Source of the DNA: Prevotella sp. HJM029
Lineage (GTDB): Bacteria > Bacteroidota > Bacteroidia > Bacteroidales > Bacteroidaceae
Reading direction: 5' to 3'
Assembly: GCF_000599605.1 (NCBI RefSeq)
Contig: NZ_KK082670.1
Coordinates: 26,479-81,448 of the forward strand
DNA length: 54,970 nt
Translations under genes and position numbers: made by a program
The notes under the pieces: generated by a model
Databases searched by the model: none
What the model was told of the DNA's origin: nothing
The model's input: the letters and a program-made list of their open reading frames with translations, nothing else
Part shown: positions 1 through 7,099 of the stretch, piece by piece
Numbering within the stretch: the first letter of the stretch is position 1
Layout: every line of letters begins with the position of its first letter

Positions 1-909
1 TTGTGCTATAGATGAATTTTCATTTGCTTTGGTAGGCGGTATGTACGAACGGCTGGGAGGAACAAGTTGATAGCCTGTATCCGGTTGAGTTTTATTCTTT
101 GCGATCTCGTGCGTCATTATGGAAGCTTTTGTTGTCGTCTCCTTTAATTCGGCTTTATTGTATGATTCAAAGTTCTTTTGCAAGGAACGGTAACCGAATT
201 CCCTGCCGATTTCAGATGCCTTGAACGATTGTCCTGCATATGAGAACTTCAAGCCATATACCTTGCCCTGCTTGTTTTTCAAGCGTTCAATGGTTACACC
301 ACTCTTGCTAAGGTCGTAGAGGAACATGGAGTGCCCAGTGATGCCTGTGCCTTTGTACCTATCAAGTAAAGCATAGCATATCTTCTGTACTTGCTGCTTC
401 ATTTGTTCTCTTGTCGGATTGGCTTTTGCCTTTTGGTGTGTCCTTTCCGCCTTGACTTCCTTTGCGATGGTCATACCATACTTGCGGCTGAGTTCCTCTG
501 CAACCCTTGCTGCCCTGTTGCTCACAAAGGTGGTGTCATACACTTCTCCGTACAGGCTGATGCGATTGGCAATAATATGGATGTGCATATTATCGGTGTC
601 CTTGTGTGTTACTGCCACCCATTGATGGTTGGCAAGTCCCATGCGTATTGCAAAGTTTGACGCAAGGTTACGGACGGATGCAAGACTCAATCTTTTCTCA
701 TCTTGTGGTGCTATGCCGATTTCGATACGCAGGAACTTGTTTCTACACCGTGTATTGTAATCGCTGACCATCTTCATTTCCTCGTAAATCTCCTTTGGCG
801 TAGTGCCGCAGAGATTGTGAAAGAGAAGCGTTTTACCGAGTTTCCCCTCCCTGAAAATATACTCCAGTGCATTGCTGCCATGCGCGATAGCCTTACATTT
901 TCCTATCAT
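1..909 (-). CDS. Relaxase/mobilization nuclease (MobA-like), C-terminus cut by window edge
   Basis: This reading frame is open for 303 codons from an ATG at 909 down to position 1, with no stop, and continues outside the window. The first residues (MIGKCKAIAHGSNALEYIF) are typical of Bacteroides MobA-type relaxases. A histidine cluster, H102 followed by H109-I-H111 in the motif NMHIHII, matches the metal-binding triad of the PF03432 relaxase domain. The enzyme would nick oriT and stay covalently bound to the transferred strand. The start overlaps the last 17 bases of mobC, so the two are probably translationally coupled. The catalytic tyrosine is not assigned. I am confident of the family; the full length is unknown. 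Confidence 0.88.
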   Translation of the reverse strand, partial: MIGKCKAIAHGSNALEYIFREGKLGKTLLFHNLCGTTPKEIYEEMKMVSDYNTRCRNKFLRIEIGIAPQDEKRLSLASVRNLASNFAIRMGLANHQWVAVTHKDTDNMHIHIIANRISLYGEVYDTTFVSNRAARVAEELSRKYGMTIAKEVKAERTHQKAKANPTREQMKQQVQKICYALLDRYKGTGITGHSMFLYDLSKSGVTIERLKNKQGKVYGLKFSYAGQSFKASEIGREFGYRSLQKNFESYNKAELKETTTKASIMTHEIAKNKTQPDTGYQLVPPSRSYIPPTKANENSSIAQ

Positions 910-1324
910 TCTCCATCAGATTTAAGAGTTTAATTACCCTTTCCTCAATACGGTATTTGGGATTAAAGAAACGTTTAAAAGCTTCCCTTGCCAGATAGGA
1001 AAGGCTTTGGGTAATCAGTACCCACGCATCATCCTTTACCTTGATAAGGTTGGAAATATGCATAAAGAAGTAGGCTGTTCGTCTCAACACCTCTATGGCT
1101 TCCTTTTCATTGTCCGTCATCTTGGGAACAGAAACGACCTCTCCACTAAGAAGCATCTCACGGCAGTAATCGGAGAACTTCCGCCCTGCGCTTTCCGCTT
1201 TTGATTTGATACGTTGCTTTTCCTCTAAGGTGCATCTTATCTTGATGAACTCCGTCTTGTTCATCCGCAGTTCTTCCTTCTCCTGTTGCTGCCATCGGGC
1301 AGTCTTGCTGTTGTATCTGTTCAT
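893..1324 (-). CDS. mobC: MobC-like relaxosome accessory protein
   Basis: This 143-residue protein lies directly upstream of the relaxase and overlaps it by 17 bases. Residues about 21-60 (IRCTLEEKQRIKSKAESAG and what follows) look like a ribbon-helix-helix/MobC segment, and the rest is helical, as in the PF05713 MobC family. MobC proteins bind oriT and help the relaxase open the strands at nic. An AGAGGA stretch 6-8 bases before the ATG at 1324 favours that start; a second ATG 20 codons in (MNKTEF) is an alternative and would give a length closer to many homologues. Family assignment rests on size, position and the N-terminal pattern. Confidence 0.8.
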   Translation of the reverse strand: MNRYNSKTARWQQQEKEELRMNKTEFIKIRCTLEEKQRIKSKAESAGRKFSDYCREMLLSGEVVSVPKMTDNEKEAIEVLRRTAYFFMHISNLIKVKDDAWVLITQSLSYLAREAFKRFFNPKYRIEERVIKLLNLMENDRKM

Positions 1325-1406
1325 ATAAAAGTCCTCTTTTCTTTGTTTTCAATCTTGCTTAATTCCTGAACACTGACCGATGAGAACGGAGTGATTACGG
1401 TCTAAT

Positions 1407-1474
1407 CTCCCCGACAGTCTCACAAGGGGAGCAAGCGCAGTTTGTGGGTACAAACTGACGTCTTGCAATGTCAG
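1407..1474. other. Candidate oriT: cluster of three inverted repeats upstream of mobC
   Basis: Three adjacent inverted repeats lie 85 to 150 bases upstream of mobC: CTCCCC (1407-1412) with GGGGAG (1426-1431); AGTTTGT (1439-1445) with ACAAACT (1450-1456), a 4-nt loop; and CTGAC (1455-1459) with GTCAG (1470-1474). Short inverted repeats beside the mobilization genes are the usual architecture of an origin of transfer. The nic site itself cannot be placed from sequence alone. These repeats sit in a 390-bp non-coding stretch (1325-1716) that also contains the iterons described separately. Confidence 0.5.
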
Positions 1475-1584
1475 TGATAAGACCATTTACGCACGAGGCG
1501 TTTTGCAGCCGAAAAGTGAATGCCGTGCATTCTGTGTTTAACTGTGTTCGTGGTGTTCTCATCGTTCAGATGTCTGCTTGCTAA

Positions 1585-1646
1585 AAATATGATGTCATAT
1601 TTGCCAAAATATGACGTCTCATTTACGAGAATATGACATCATATTT
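1585..1646. repeat. Three 18-bp palindromic iterons at exact 22-bp spacing
   Basis: Units start at 1585 (AAATATGATGTCATATTT), 1607 (AAATATGACGTCTCATTT) and 1629 (GAATATGACATCATATTT). Each is close to a dyad with a central TGAYGTCA-like core, and the 22-bp period puts them on the same face of the helix. The first and third are almost exact reverse complements. Such phased palindromes are usually binding sites for a dimeric regulator or a replication/relaxosome protein. They lie between the candidate oriT and the DUF3408 gene; the binding protein is unknown. Confidence 0.7.
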
Positions 1647-1716
1647 TAATGCGATAGTAGGATTAGAGCGGGAAATAAATCTTTTGAAATTCATCCCTCG
1701 CCCCCCCTCCTGCGGT

Positions 1717-2205
1717 TTATAACCTCCTCCATTTCTCTATGTCCTCACCGTACTCCTCCAGATGGAGGCGCACGATGTTCTCCACGAAACTTGAGAGGTT
1801 GCTGCGCCTGTCACCCAACCTGCGGACGACGAAGTCGGCACGTTCCTGTGTCTCCCTGCTCAGATAAACCGCCTTTCGGTCGTTCAATTTGGACGGAACA
1901 AGGAACGCCTGTTTGTAGGCTTCGAGCGTTCCCCGTCTCATCTTGGCACTGATGCGCCGTTGAATGGTTGCATTCTCTGTGTGCAGTGTAGGTTCGGATG
2001 GCTCGGAAGCTATTACTTCTCGGCAATCTGTTTCCTTTGATGGCGCTTTTTCCTGTGGTTGTTCTTCCACCTCGTCTTCTGTATCTCCCAAGTAGTATGT
2101 AAGACTTCTCCTTTCTGTTCTTTCATTACTTTCCTGTCTGTTCATGTTGAACGCTTCTTTTATGGATTGGTCTATCTCCTCTCTACTTGCTTTCATCTTT
2201 TTCAT
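1717..2205 (-). CDS. DUF3408 domain protein of mobilizable elements
   Basis: The 162-residue product has a charged, low-complexity N-terminal half (about residues 1-90, rich in Glu, Thr and Arg) and a compact C-terminal half from about residue 88 (KMRRGTLEAYKQAFL, then VYLSRETQERADFVVRRLG and LSSFVENIVRLHLEEY). That C-terminal pattern is the DUF3408 (PF11888) signature found in Bacteroides conjugative and mobilizable elements; it resembles a ribbon-helix-helix fold and probably binds DNA. It follows the primase gene by 4 bases in the same direction, so the two are likely one transcript. Its exact role is unknown; a part in mobilization or element copy control is an inference from its position. 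Confidence 0.8.
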   Translation of the reverse strand: MKKMKASREEIDQSIKEAFNMNRQESNERTERRSLTYYLGDTEDEVEEQPQEKAPSKETDCREVIASEPSEPTLHTENATIQRRISAKMRRGTLEAYKQAFLVPSKLNDRKAVYLSRETQERADFVVRRLGDRRSNLSSFVENIVRLHLEEYGEDIEKWRRL

Positions 2206-2209
2206 TGCT

Positions 2210-3196
2210 CTATCGTATTTTTAGTTTGACTTGTTTGGGTTTATTGTTTGTTTTTGGAGCTTTCTCCAGCTTTTTCTGTTGCTCACGAACACGGCTGACA
2301 TGATACTCGTTGAGGTCTTTGAAGTCTTTGTAATATCGGGATATATCTTCTACCTTAAAACCTGCCTTTATCAGCTCCTGTGTTGCTCTCCGCCCCGCGT
2401 CGTCGTTATCAAGGAAAATACGGATAGAAGATACTTGCTGGTTGTTCAGGTAGCTGATACTTCTTCCAATGTTGCTCACAGAGTTTATCACAAGGCAGCG
2501 GTTATTCACTTCTTCTTTCATTGAAAGGAAAGAGAGAAAGTCCATAAACCCCTCGAACAGACAGACGGGCTGAGCCTTGTTCTCAAATATCGGAGTGATG
2601 TCCTTTGGGGCAATCGTTCCTTTGAACATATTGTCGTCCCGAAGTTCATAACCGCCCGAGAGGTTGACAAAACCGATGGCTTCGTATCTTCTTCCCCTTA
2701 CCTCATAGCTGATGGATTTGAGAAAGGGCAATGCCTTTTCCAAGTTGATGCAGCGTTCATTTACAAGGTACTCCTGTAAATGTGGCGGCAAGGTGTCTGA
2801 TACTTCTATCAGTCTCCTTGTCCCATTGGCCATTTTCTCTTTTAGCGGTTTGATACTGCCATTGCTGCTGTATGCCTTCTCCTTTGAGGGTTCGGCATAG
2901 TTGCACGCTGTATCAAAGGAAGTGGTCTGCCCCAAACGGCAGATGGCTTCCGAGAGCGTGCAGTTCTCCAATCGCATACAGAGGTCGATGATGCTTCCAC
3001 CTCTGCCTTCGGCATAGTCTATCCAGAGGTTCTTCTCTGTGTCCACCTTGAAACTCGGATGTGTTTCATCCCTGAGCGGTGAGCGGTACAGCGCATAGGT
3101 CGGTGTTCTGCGTACAGGCTTGATGCCTTTCCTTTCAAGATACGCCACGATGGGGTATCGCTTGATAAGTGATAAATCTTCTTCTTTCATTGTCAT
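2210..3196 (-). CDS. Toprim-domain primase-like protein
   Basis: The 328-residue protein has an N-terminal CHC2-primase-like region (about residues 12-92, with SPLRDETHPSFKVD and YAEGRGGSIIDL) in which the zinc cysteines are absent. A C-terminal toprim domain (about 209-300) shows the glutamate motif CLFEGFMDF (E215) and the acidic motif FLDNDDAGRRA (D263, D265). The tail is lysine-rich. Proteins of this type on Bacteroides elements are thought to prime DNA synthesis after transfer or excision. It sits between the VapE-like ATPase and DUF3408, all on the minus strand. The catalytic residues of toprim are intact, so activity is plausible; loss of the zinc site is common in this element family. 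Confidence 0.85.
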   Translation of the reverse strand: MTMKEEDLSLIKRYPIVAYLERKGIKPVRRTPTYALYRSPLRDETHPSFKVDTEKNLWIDYAEGRGGSIIDLCMRLENCTLSEAICRLGQTTSFDTACNYAEPSKEKAYSSNGSIKPLKEKMANGTRRLIEVSDTLPPHLQEYLVNERCINLEKALPFLKSISYEVRGRRYEAIGFVNLSGGYELRDDNMFKGTIAPKDITPIFENKAQPVCLFEGFMDFLSFLSMKEEVNNRCLVINSVSNIGRSISYLNNQQVSSIRIFLDNDDAGRRATQELIKAGFKVEDISRYYKDFKDLNEYHVSRVREQQKKLEKAPKTNNKPKQVKLKIR

Positions 3197-3223
3197 AAAC
3201 TTTAAATGGTTGGATAATTCTTA

Positions 3224-3271
3224 TTTGAATAATAATGGTTGGTTTGAATGATATTTGAATGCCGTTTGAAT
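3224..3271. repeat. TTTGAAT direct repeats at 11-bp phase before the primase gene
   Basis: TTTGAAT occurs at 3224, 3243, 3254 and 3265. The last three are spaced exactly 11 bp apart and read TTTGAATGATA, TTTGAATGCCG, TTTGAATGAAA. One helical turn per repeat suggests cooperative protein binding, as in iterons or a phased operator. The cluster is 28-75 bases upstream of the primase start in the gap between the primase and VapE genes. The rest of that gap (3197-3397) shows no gene; 3398-3516 is the out-of-frame tail of the VapE gene. Confidence 0.6.
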
Positions 3272-3516
3272 GAAATCCTCTTTTCTAAAGTTTTCCCCTC
3301 CAAACTTTTTCATCTTTCTTCTTACTACATACTATTTTAATATAAGTAATTGATAATCAGCAACAGTTAGTAGTATGTGGAGATACTACCCATTCTACTA
3401 CATTTGGCTACTACAAGTTTGAATGAGTGGACATGGCAAGATTTTTCTAATCTTGTAGACATAGATGGGATTCCCACCGTTTCTTCGCTTACTCACCTTT
3501 ATATATCCTGCTTTCT

Positions 3517-4812
3517 TCAAGCTTCGCCCATATGTTTGGCAACAAGTGGCTGGTGGGTATAAATACCCAAATAGGCGAGTATCTCCGTAGTGGTCATTAA
3601 CAAATAGTTCTCGTCCTCCGTTGGCTTCTCAAAACAACGCAGCAAGAGTTCCATCTCCGTTGTCTGTACTTGGAAGTCCTCGCTTTCCCTGTACAGTTCG
3701 GCTATCTCATCATCGTCAAACCAATAGCGAAAACCTGATTTGAGCAAGGCTTTGGCTTCTGCATAGACACTATCCATTGAGATAGCCTTTGCCCTGTTGA
3801 TGTCAATAGACAAGACCTCAAAGGGCAAAAAACGTCTGCTGCCTGTCGGGTCTGTAAGGAAGTCGTTGCCATTCACCGATGCCACGAAGCTCGCCAAGTG
3901 AGGATGTTCCTCCACATATTTGTCATAGGGCATGCGATATTTGACCATCGGACAGGTGATGAGGTTTTTCAGTTCGTTTTCGTCCCGTTTGTTGAGGGCT
4001 TTGAGCTGGTCGTCAATGTTTACGATAAGGTTCTGCCCGATATAGGTAAGTGTGTCCTTCTCCTGCGGATATATCTTTCCTGTATAACTGTAACCATGCA
4101 GTGCCGGCGGACAGAGTAAGTCAAGGAAGGTCGTCTTGAACTTACCCTGTTCGCCTGTCAGTACAAGGCAGGTGTGGTTGTGGCACTCACGGTCATCCAT
4201 TGCGTTGGCTACCACTGCCACAAGCCATTTGGTGAGATACGGCAGCCACTTTTGGGAGTTGCGCACGGCAACACAGCTTGCCAAATCGGGAATAGCTTTC
4301 AATGAAAGGGAAGCAGGACCATAACCATCTTCACTACCGCCTATATCCATTGATGGCAACCTTTTGAAATACTCCTGTATGGGGTTGATGCGTGGAGAGA
4401 AACTGCTCTCGATGATGGAATAGAGATTATCGGAAGATGTGATAATCCCGATGTCGTTGTCTATCTCCCTACGGAGCGTGTTGATTTCATACCGACCGAC
4501 CTTTACAAAATCGCTGTTAGACTTGCTGTGATATTCAGTTCTTCCCAATACCGTGTTGTATCTGAACTCATAGTGTGTAGAGAGGTAGGCTTCTATCTCT
4601 GCATTCTTGGACGAGCTACCCCTGCGATTGTGATTTTGCCTGTCCTTTATATTGCCTGCATCTGCTTCTCTTTTCATTATTTCCTTGAATTGGTTTCCAA
4701 GAGTGAAGTTAGGGTGAGAATGCGTAACTTCCAAGCATTCAGAGGCTTCTTGCATAATGTTGCGTCCGTCTGCTGCGAAATTCTTAGGGAAGCAAGCAGA
4801 AAAGAAGAGCAT
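3517..4812 (-). CDS. VapE/VirE-family P-loop ATPase, C-terminus frameshifted
   Basis: The 431-residue product belongs to the virulence-associated E (PF05272) family of phage and element replication ATPases. The Walker A motif GEQGKFKTT is at about residues 220-228, followed by the typical LIVNIDDQLKALNKRDENEL segment and the PTGSRRFLPFEV arginine-rich motif. The frame stops just after LVAKHMGEA. Reading on in the neighbouring frame gives LKKAGYIKVSKRRNGG and then NPIYVYKIRKIL, the usual family C-terminus, ending at a stop at 3398-3400. One missing base in an A run (plus strand, 3517-3521) explains this. Either the gene has lost about 40 residues or the base was missed in sequencing. The N-terminal start is uncertain; later Met codons are possible. 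Confidence 0.82.
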   Translation of the reverse strand: MLFFSACFPKNFAADGRNIMQEASECLEVTHSHPNFTLGNQFKEIMKREADAGNIKDRQNHNRRGSSSKNAEIEAYLSTHYEFRYNTVLGRTEYHSKSNSDFVKVGRYEINTLRREIDNDIGIITSSDNLYSIIESSFSPRINPIQEYFKRLPSMDIGGSEDGYGPASLSLKAIPDLASCVAVRNSQKWLPYLTKWLVAVVANAMDDRECHNHTCLVLTGEQGKFKTTFLDLLCPPALHGYSYTGKIYPQEKDTLTYIGQNLIVNIDDQLKALNKRDENELKNLITCPMVKYRMPYDKYVEEHPHLASFVASVNGNDFLTDPTGSRRFLPFEVLSIDINRAKAISMDSVYAEAKALLKSGFRYWFDDDEIAELYRESEDFQVQTTEMELLLRCFEKPTEDENYLLMTTTEILAYLGIYTHQPLVAKHMGEA

Positions 4813-5140
4813 TTATTGCCTCATTAAGCAAAAATCGGGAGGTAAGAAGAAAAGGTTGGCTGAAATATCAATGTCGTTGTTTGCTTTCAGATGTAGTATT
4901 TTGCCTTGATTATCTTATTATCCTCATTTGTGTAATGGAGAGAATAGCAATCTGTCTCTTTTGTCCCTGCCATAGCGCCACAAGCTGCCAGTTGAATGAA
5001 AAGTGATGGAATAAGAAATGTCCTATCTTAATTTTGCAATGAAAGAAAAAAGACGGGGCAGGAAAACGCAAATGCGAACCGATGGAACGGATTGCTCTTT
5101 TCCCTATTGTTCCCGACACTTCCCTACTGTCCCCTACTGC
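4813..5140. other. Non-coding gap between the divergent VapE and excisionase genes
   Basis: The gap between the divergent genes is 412 bases long up to the excisionase start at 5225. Apart from the promoter at 5141-5171 I see no gene. Reading frames that cross it are open only by chance, and the longer frame running into the excisionase would start upstream of its promoter. Confidence 0.6.
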
Positions 5141-5171
5141 TTTGAGAGACGTACATACGCCATTATCTTTG
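5141..5171 (+). promoter_or_regulatory. Bacteroidota promoter for the excisionase pair
   Basis: A TTTG box (5141-5144), a 19-nt spacer and TATCTTTG (5164-5171) fit the Bacteroidota consensus TTTG-N19-21-TAnnTTTG perfectly. Transcription would begin near 5177, leaving a leader of about 48 bases before the ATG at 5225. This promoter rules out the longer upstream start of the same frame. Confidence 0.8.
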
Positions 5172-5224
5172 CAGATGTAAACAGGAAGAACCAGAAACAA
5201 CAAACAATAAAACAAGATAAGATT

Positions 5225-5515
5225 ATGAACTATTACGTCATTACAGAAAGCAATTGGGCAAAGCTGCGAGATGAAATCTTGAGCCTTGCAGAATGTTGCC
5301 ACCAAGCATTCGGAGAAAAGAGCAAACACACCGATTGGCTACACAACGGAGATGTGTGCAAGCTGCTGAACATCAGCAAGCGCACCTTGCAGCATTATCG
5401 TGATACGGGTGTGCTTCCATTTACGCAAATCGGACACAAGTGCTATTACAAGCGCGAGGATGTGAAAGCACTGCTTCTTATGAAGTCGAACAAACCTAAA
5501 AACAAAATGATATGA
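5225..5515 (+). CDS. Helix-turn-helix excisionase-like protein 1
   Basis: The 96-residue protein carries a MerR/excisionase-type winged helix (HTH_17) in its second half: DVCKLLNISKRTLQHYRDTG, then a wing with Phe-Thr-Gln-Ile-Gly and CYYKREDVKALL. Such small proteins bind the element ends and regulate excision or element transcription. The ATG at 5225 was chosen because a consensus promoter ends at 5171, inside the longer version of the frame. The stop overlaps the start of the next HTH gene by 4 bases (ATGA), so the pair is translationally coupled. Similar pairs sit near the mobilization genes in many Bacteroides elements. Confidence 0.82.
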   Translation: MNYYVITESNWAKLRDEILSLAECCHQAFGEKSKHTDWLHNGDVCKLLNISKRTLQHYRDTGVLPFTQIGHKCYYKREDVKALLLMKSNKPKNKMI

Positions 5516-5805
5516 TGGAAACAGCAAGAGACTTGAACATGGAGACGGACGAGATGCAGCTGGTTGTCTCGGCGCTAAGAGGTGTGAAAAAAAGAATTTT
5601 GGAAGTGGCAGAAACGCACAAGCCGCTATTTGCTGGAGAACTTTTCCTCACGGGTAAAGAAGTGTGCGAGCGGCTGTACATCAGTCCCCGTACCTTGCAG
5701 GACTATCGCGACCGAAAGGTTATCCCCTACACGCAGATTGCAGGCAAGATACTCTATAAGGCTTCGGATTTGGAAAAGATGTTGGAGGAGAATTACAAGG
5801 ATTAG
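5512..5805 (+). CDS. Helix-turn-helix excisionase-like protein 2
   Basis: The 97-residue product has the same layout as its upstream neighbour: an N-terminal helical part and an HTH_17 domain (EVCERLYISPRTLQDYRD, then VIPYTQIAGKILYKASDLEKML). The two proteins are clearly paralogous, and the ATGA overlap indicates coupled synthesis, perhaps of a heterodimer. A role in excision or in control of mob and replication genes is inferred from family and location. The downstream gap to the SIR2 gene holds an HU remnant and two palindromes. Confidence 0.82.
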   Translation: MMETARDLNMETDEMQLVVSALRGVKKRILEVAETHKPLFAGELFLTGKEVCERLYISPRTLQDYRDRKVIPYTQIAGKILYKASDLEKMLEENYKD

Positions 5806-5907
5806 AAAATAATCGTATTCTCTTAGCAGAAAGTTCTGATATTATGCCGATTTCATAGCGGAAATCCGTACCTTTGCAATATTACTAACCCTTTAATTCT
5901 AAGCAAT

Positions 5908-5970
5908 ATGATAAAGTATGTAATTCAGGCGAAAAAGAATCCGCTGAAGAAGAATGAAGTAAAGTATTAA
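5908..5970 (+). pseudogene. Truncated HU-like DNA-binding protein gene (first 20 codons)
   Basis: The peptide MIKYVIQAKKNPLKKNEVKY ends one tyrosine later at a TAA. This is the exact kind of N-terminus seen in Bacteroidota HU-like DNA-binding proteins, which normally continue for another 100 or more residues. Nothing downstream in any frame resembles the rest. A TACCTTTG promoter box precedes it at about 5870-5877. The gene was probably cut when the SIR2-HerA cargo arrived, and the break coincides with the inverted repeat at 5970-6009. A functional 21-residue peptide is less likely. Confidence 0.6.
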
Positions 5971-6009
5971 TTGTCCTATAAGACTTTTTGAGAAGTCCTA
6001 TAAGACAAT
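5970..6009. repeat. Paired GTCCTATAAGAC repeats forming an imperfect hairpin
   Basis: ATTGTCCTATAAGACTT (5970-5986) and AAGTCCTATAAGACAAT (5993-6009) pair as an inverted repeat with two mismatches and a 6-nt loop. At the same time GTCCTATAAGAC is repeated directly 22 bp apart (5973 and 5995). The repeat starts at the stop codon of the HU remnant, so it may mark the junction of the cargo insertion or act as a terminator or operator. Confidence 0.6.
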
Positions 6010-6036
6010 TTTGAGAGGAATATGGAGAATGGGTAT

Positions 6037-6052
6037 ATGATTTTAAAATCAT
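6037..6052. promoter_or_regulatory. 16-bp perfect palindrome upstream of SIR2-HerA
   Basis: ATGATTTTAAAATCAT is a perfect 16-bp dyad 25 bases before the SIR2 start. Its position suits an operator controlling the defence pair. No cognate regulator is encoded next to it, apart from the two HTH proteins upstream. A 14-codon open frame (6022-6066) covers it and could be a leader peptide, but nothing supports translation. Confidence 0.4.
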
Positions 6053-6077
6053 CTACAAAGATATAAAGAGAACCGAT

Positions 6078-7094
6078 ATGGATTTTGATGCATTATTAAA
6101 ACAACTTCAGGATTGGACAAACAAAGTTCCATTACTCGTATTAGGTAGTGGTGCTTCTGTTATGTTTGGACTGCCTTCAATGTGGAAACTTGGCGAACAC
6201 TTGAAAAACACATTAACTTTTAAAGATGATGCGGATCAAAGACAATTTGAAGCATTTAAGAAAAGTCTTGAAGAGAAAAAAGATTTAGAGAAAACATTAT
6301 TGAAAATACAGCTCAATGATACTGTCCTAAAATCTGTACTCAAGGCAACTTGGGAATTGATTTCTAAAACAGACCTGGAAGCATACAAACAATTTATTTT
6401 GAATGGGGAGAATATGCCATTGGCAGTATTGATGAGGCATTTACTTTCAACAACCAACAGAAAGCTTTCCATAATTACTACCAATTATGATCGTATTGCA
6501 GAATATAGTGCAAGTATTGCAAAAGCTTTTATTTGTACAGGATATGCTCACAACTACATTGGACATTTTTCAGACATCATTCATACGAATGCCTTGGCAA
6601 ATGTAAGAGGATATGACGGACAAATTAATATATGGAAAGTTCATGGGTCATTAGACTGGTTTGAAATACCAAATAAAGGAAATATTCATTTACCTTTGTG
6701 TAAAAATATTCCACAAGGTTATAAACCATTGATTGTAACTCCAGGACTGAGCAAGTATGCAGAAACACATAAAGAACCATATAGAACCATTTTCGCACAA
6801 GCAGATATAGAAATTCAAAACGCAAATGGTTTTTTGTGTATTGGTTATGGTTTCAATGATGAACACGTTCAGCCAAAACTCATTCAACAGATCAAATCAA
6901 AACCAATAATTGTAATCACAAGAGAATTAACACCCAAAACCAAAGAGGCAATCATTTATGGCGAGTGTAAGAATTACATACTAATGGAAGAGAGCGGTGG
7001 CAACCATACAAAAATATATTCTTCAAGTCAGGGAGAACAGATTGTTGAAAATAGCTATTGGCAGCTTTCAGAGTACATTAAACTAATAAAATAG
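6078..7094 (+). CDS. SIR2-domain NADase of a SIR2-HerA anti-phage system
   Basis: The 338-residue protein is a SIR2-family (Rossmann-type NAD-binding) protein. The NAD-binding loop GSGAS is at about residues 23-27, TTNYD near 134-138 supplies the conserved Asn, and VHGS near 188 supplies the likely catalytic His; GYGFND near 257 closes the fold. In SIR2-HerA systems (also called Nezha) this subunit degrades NAD+, and nuclease activity has been described, when a phage is sensed, causing abortive infection. The HerA ATPase gene starts 5 bases after its stop, matching the known two-gene layout. All key motifs are present, so the system looks intact. Base composition is A/T-rich compared with the mobilization genes. 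Confidence 0.9.
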   Translation: MDFDALLKQLQDWTNKVPLLVLGSGASVMFGLPSMWKLGEHLKNTLTFKDDADQRQFEAFKKSLEEKKDLEKTLLKIQLNDTVLKSVLKATWELISKTDLEAYKQFILNGENMPLAVLMRHLLSTTNRKLSIITTNYDRIAEYSASIAKAFICTGYAHNYIGHFSDIIHTNALANVRGYDGQINIWKVHGSLDWFEIPNKGNIHLPLCKNIPQGYKPLIVTPGLSKYAETHKEPYRTIFAQADIEIQNANGFLCIGYGFNDEHVQPKLIQQIKSKPIIVITRELTPKTKEAIIYGECKNYILMEESGGNHTKIYSSSQGEQIVENSYWQLSEYIKLIK

Positions 7095-7099
7095 AAAAT

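Noticed and set aside
391-933. Plus-strand frames at the left edge
   Set aside because: They lie opposite the relaxase, whose minus-strand frame is open for 303 codons and has family motifs.
5018-5224. Longer N-terminus for the first HTH protein
   Set aside because: A consensus promoter (5141-5171) lies inside it, the added residues are unlike the family, and the normal family size is reached from the ATG at 5225.
5970-6009. Insertion sequence end
   Set aside because: The inverted repeat has no transposase next to it and no target duplication could be found, so only a repeat is reported.
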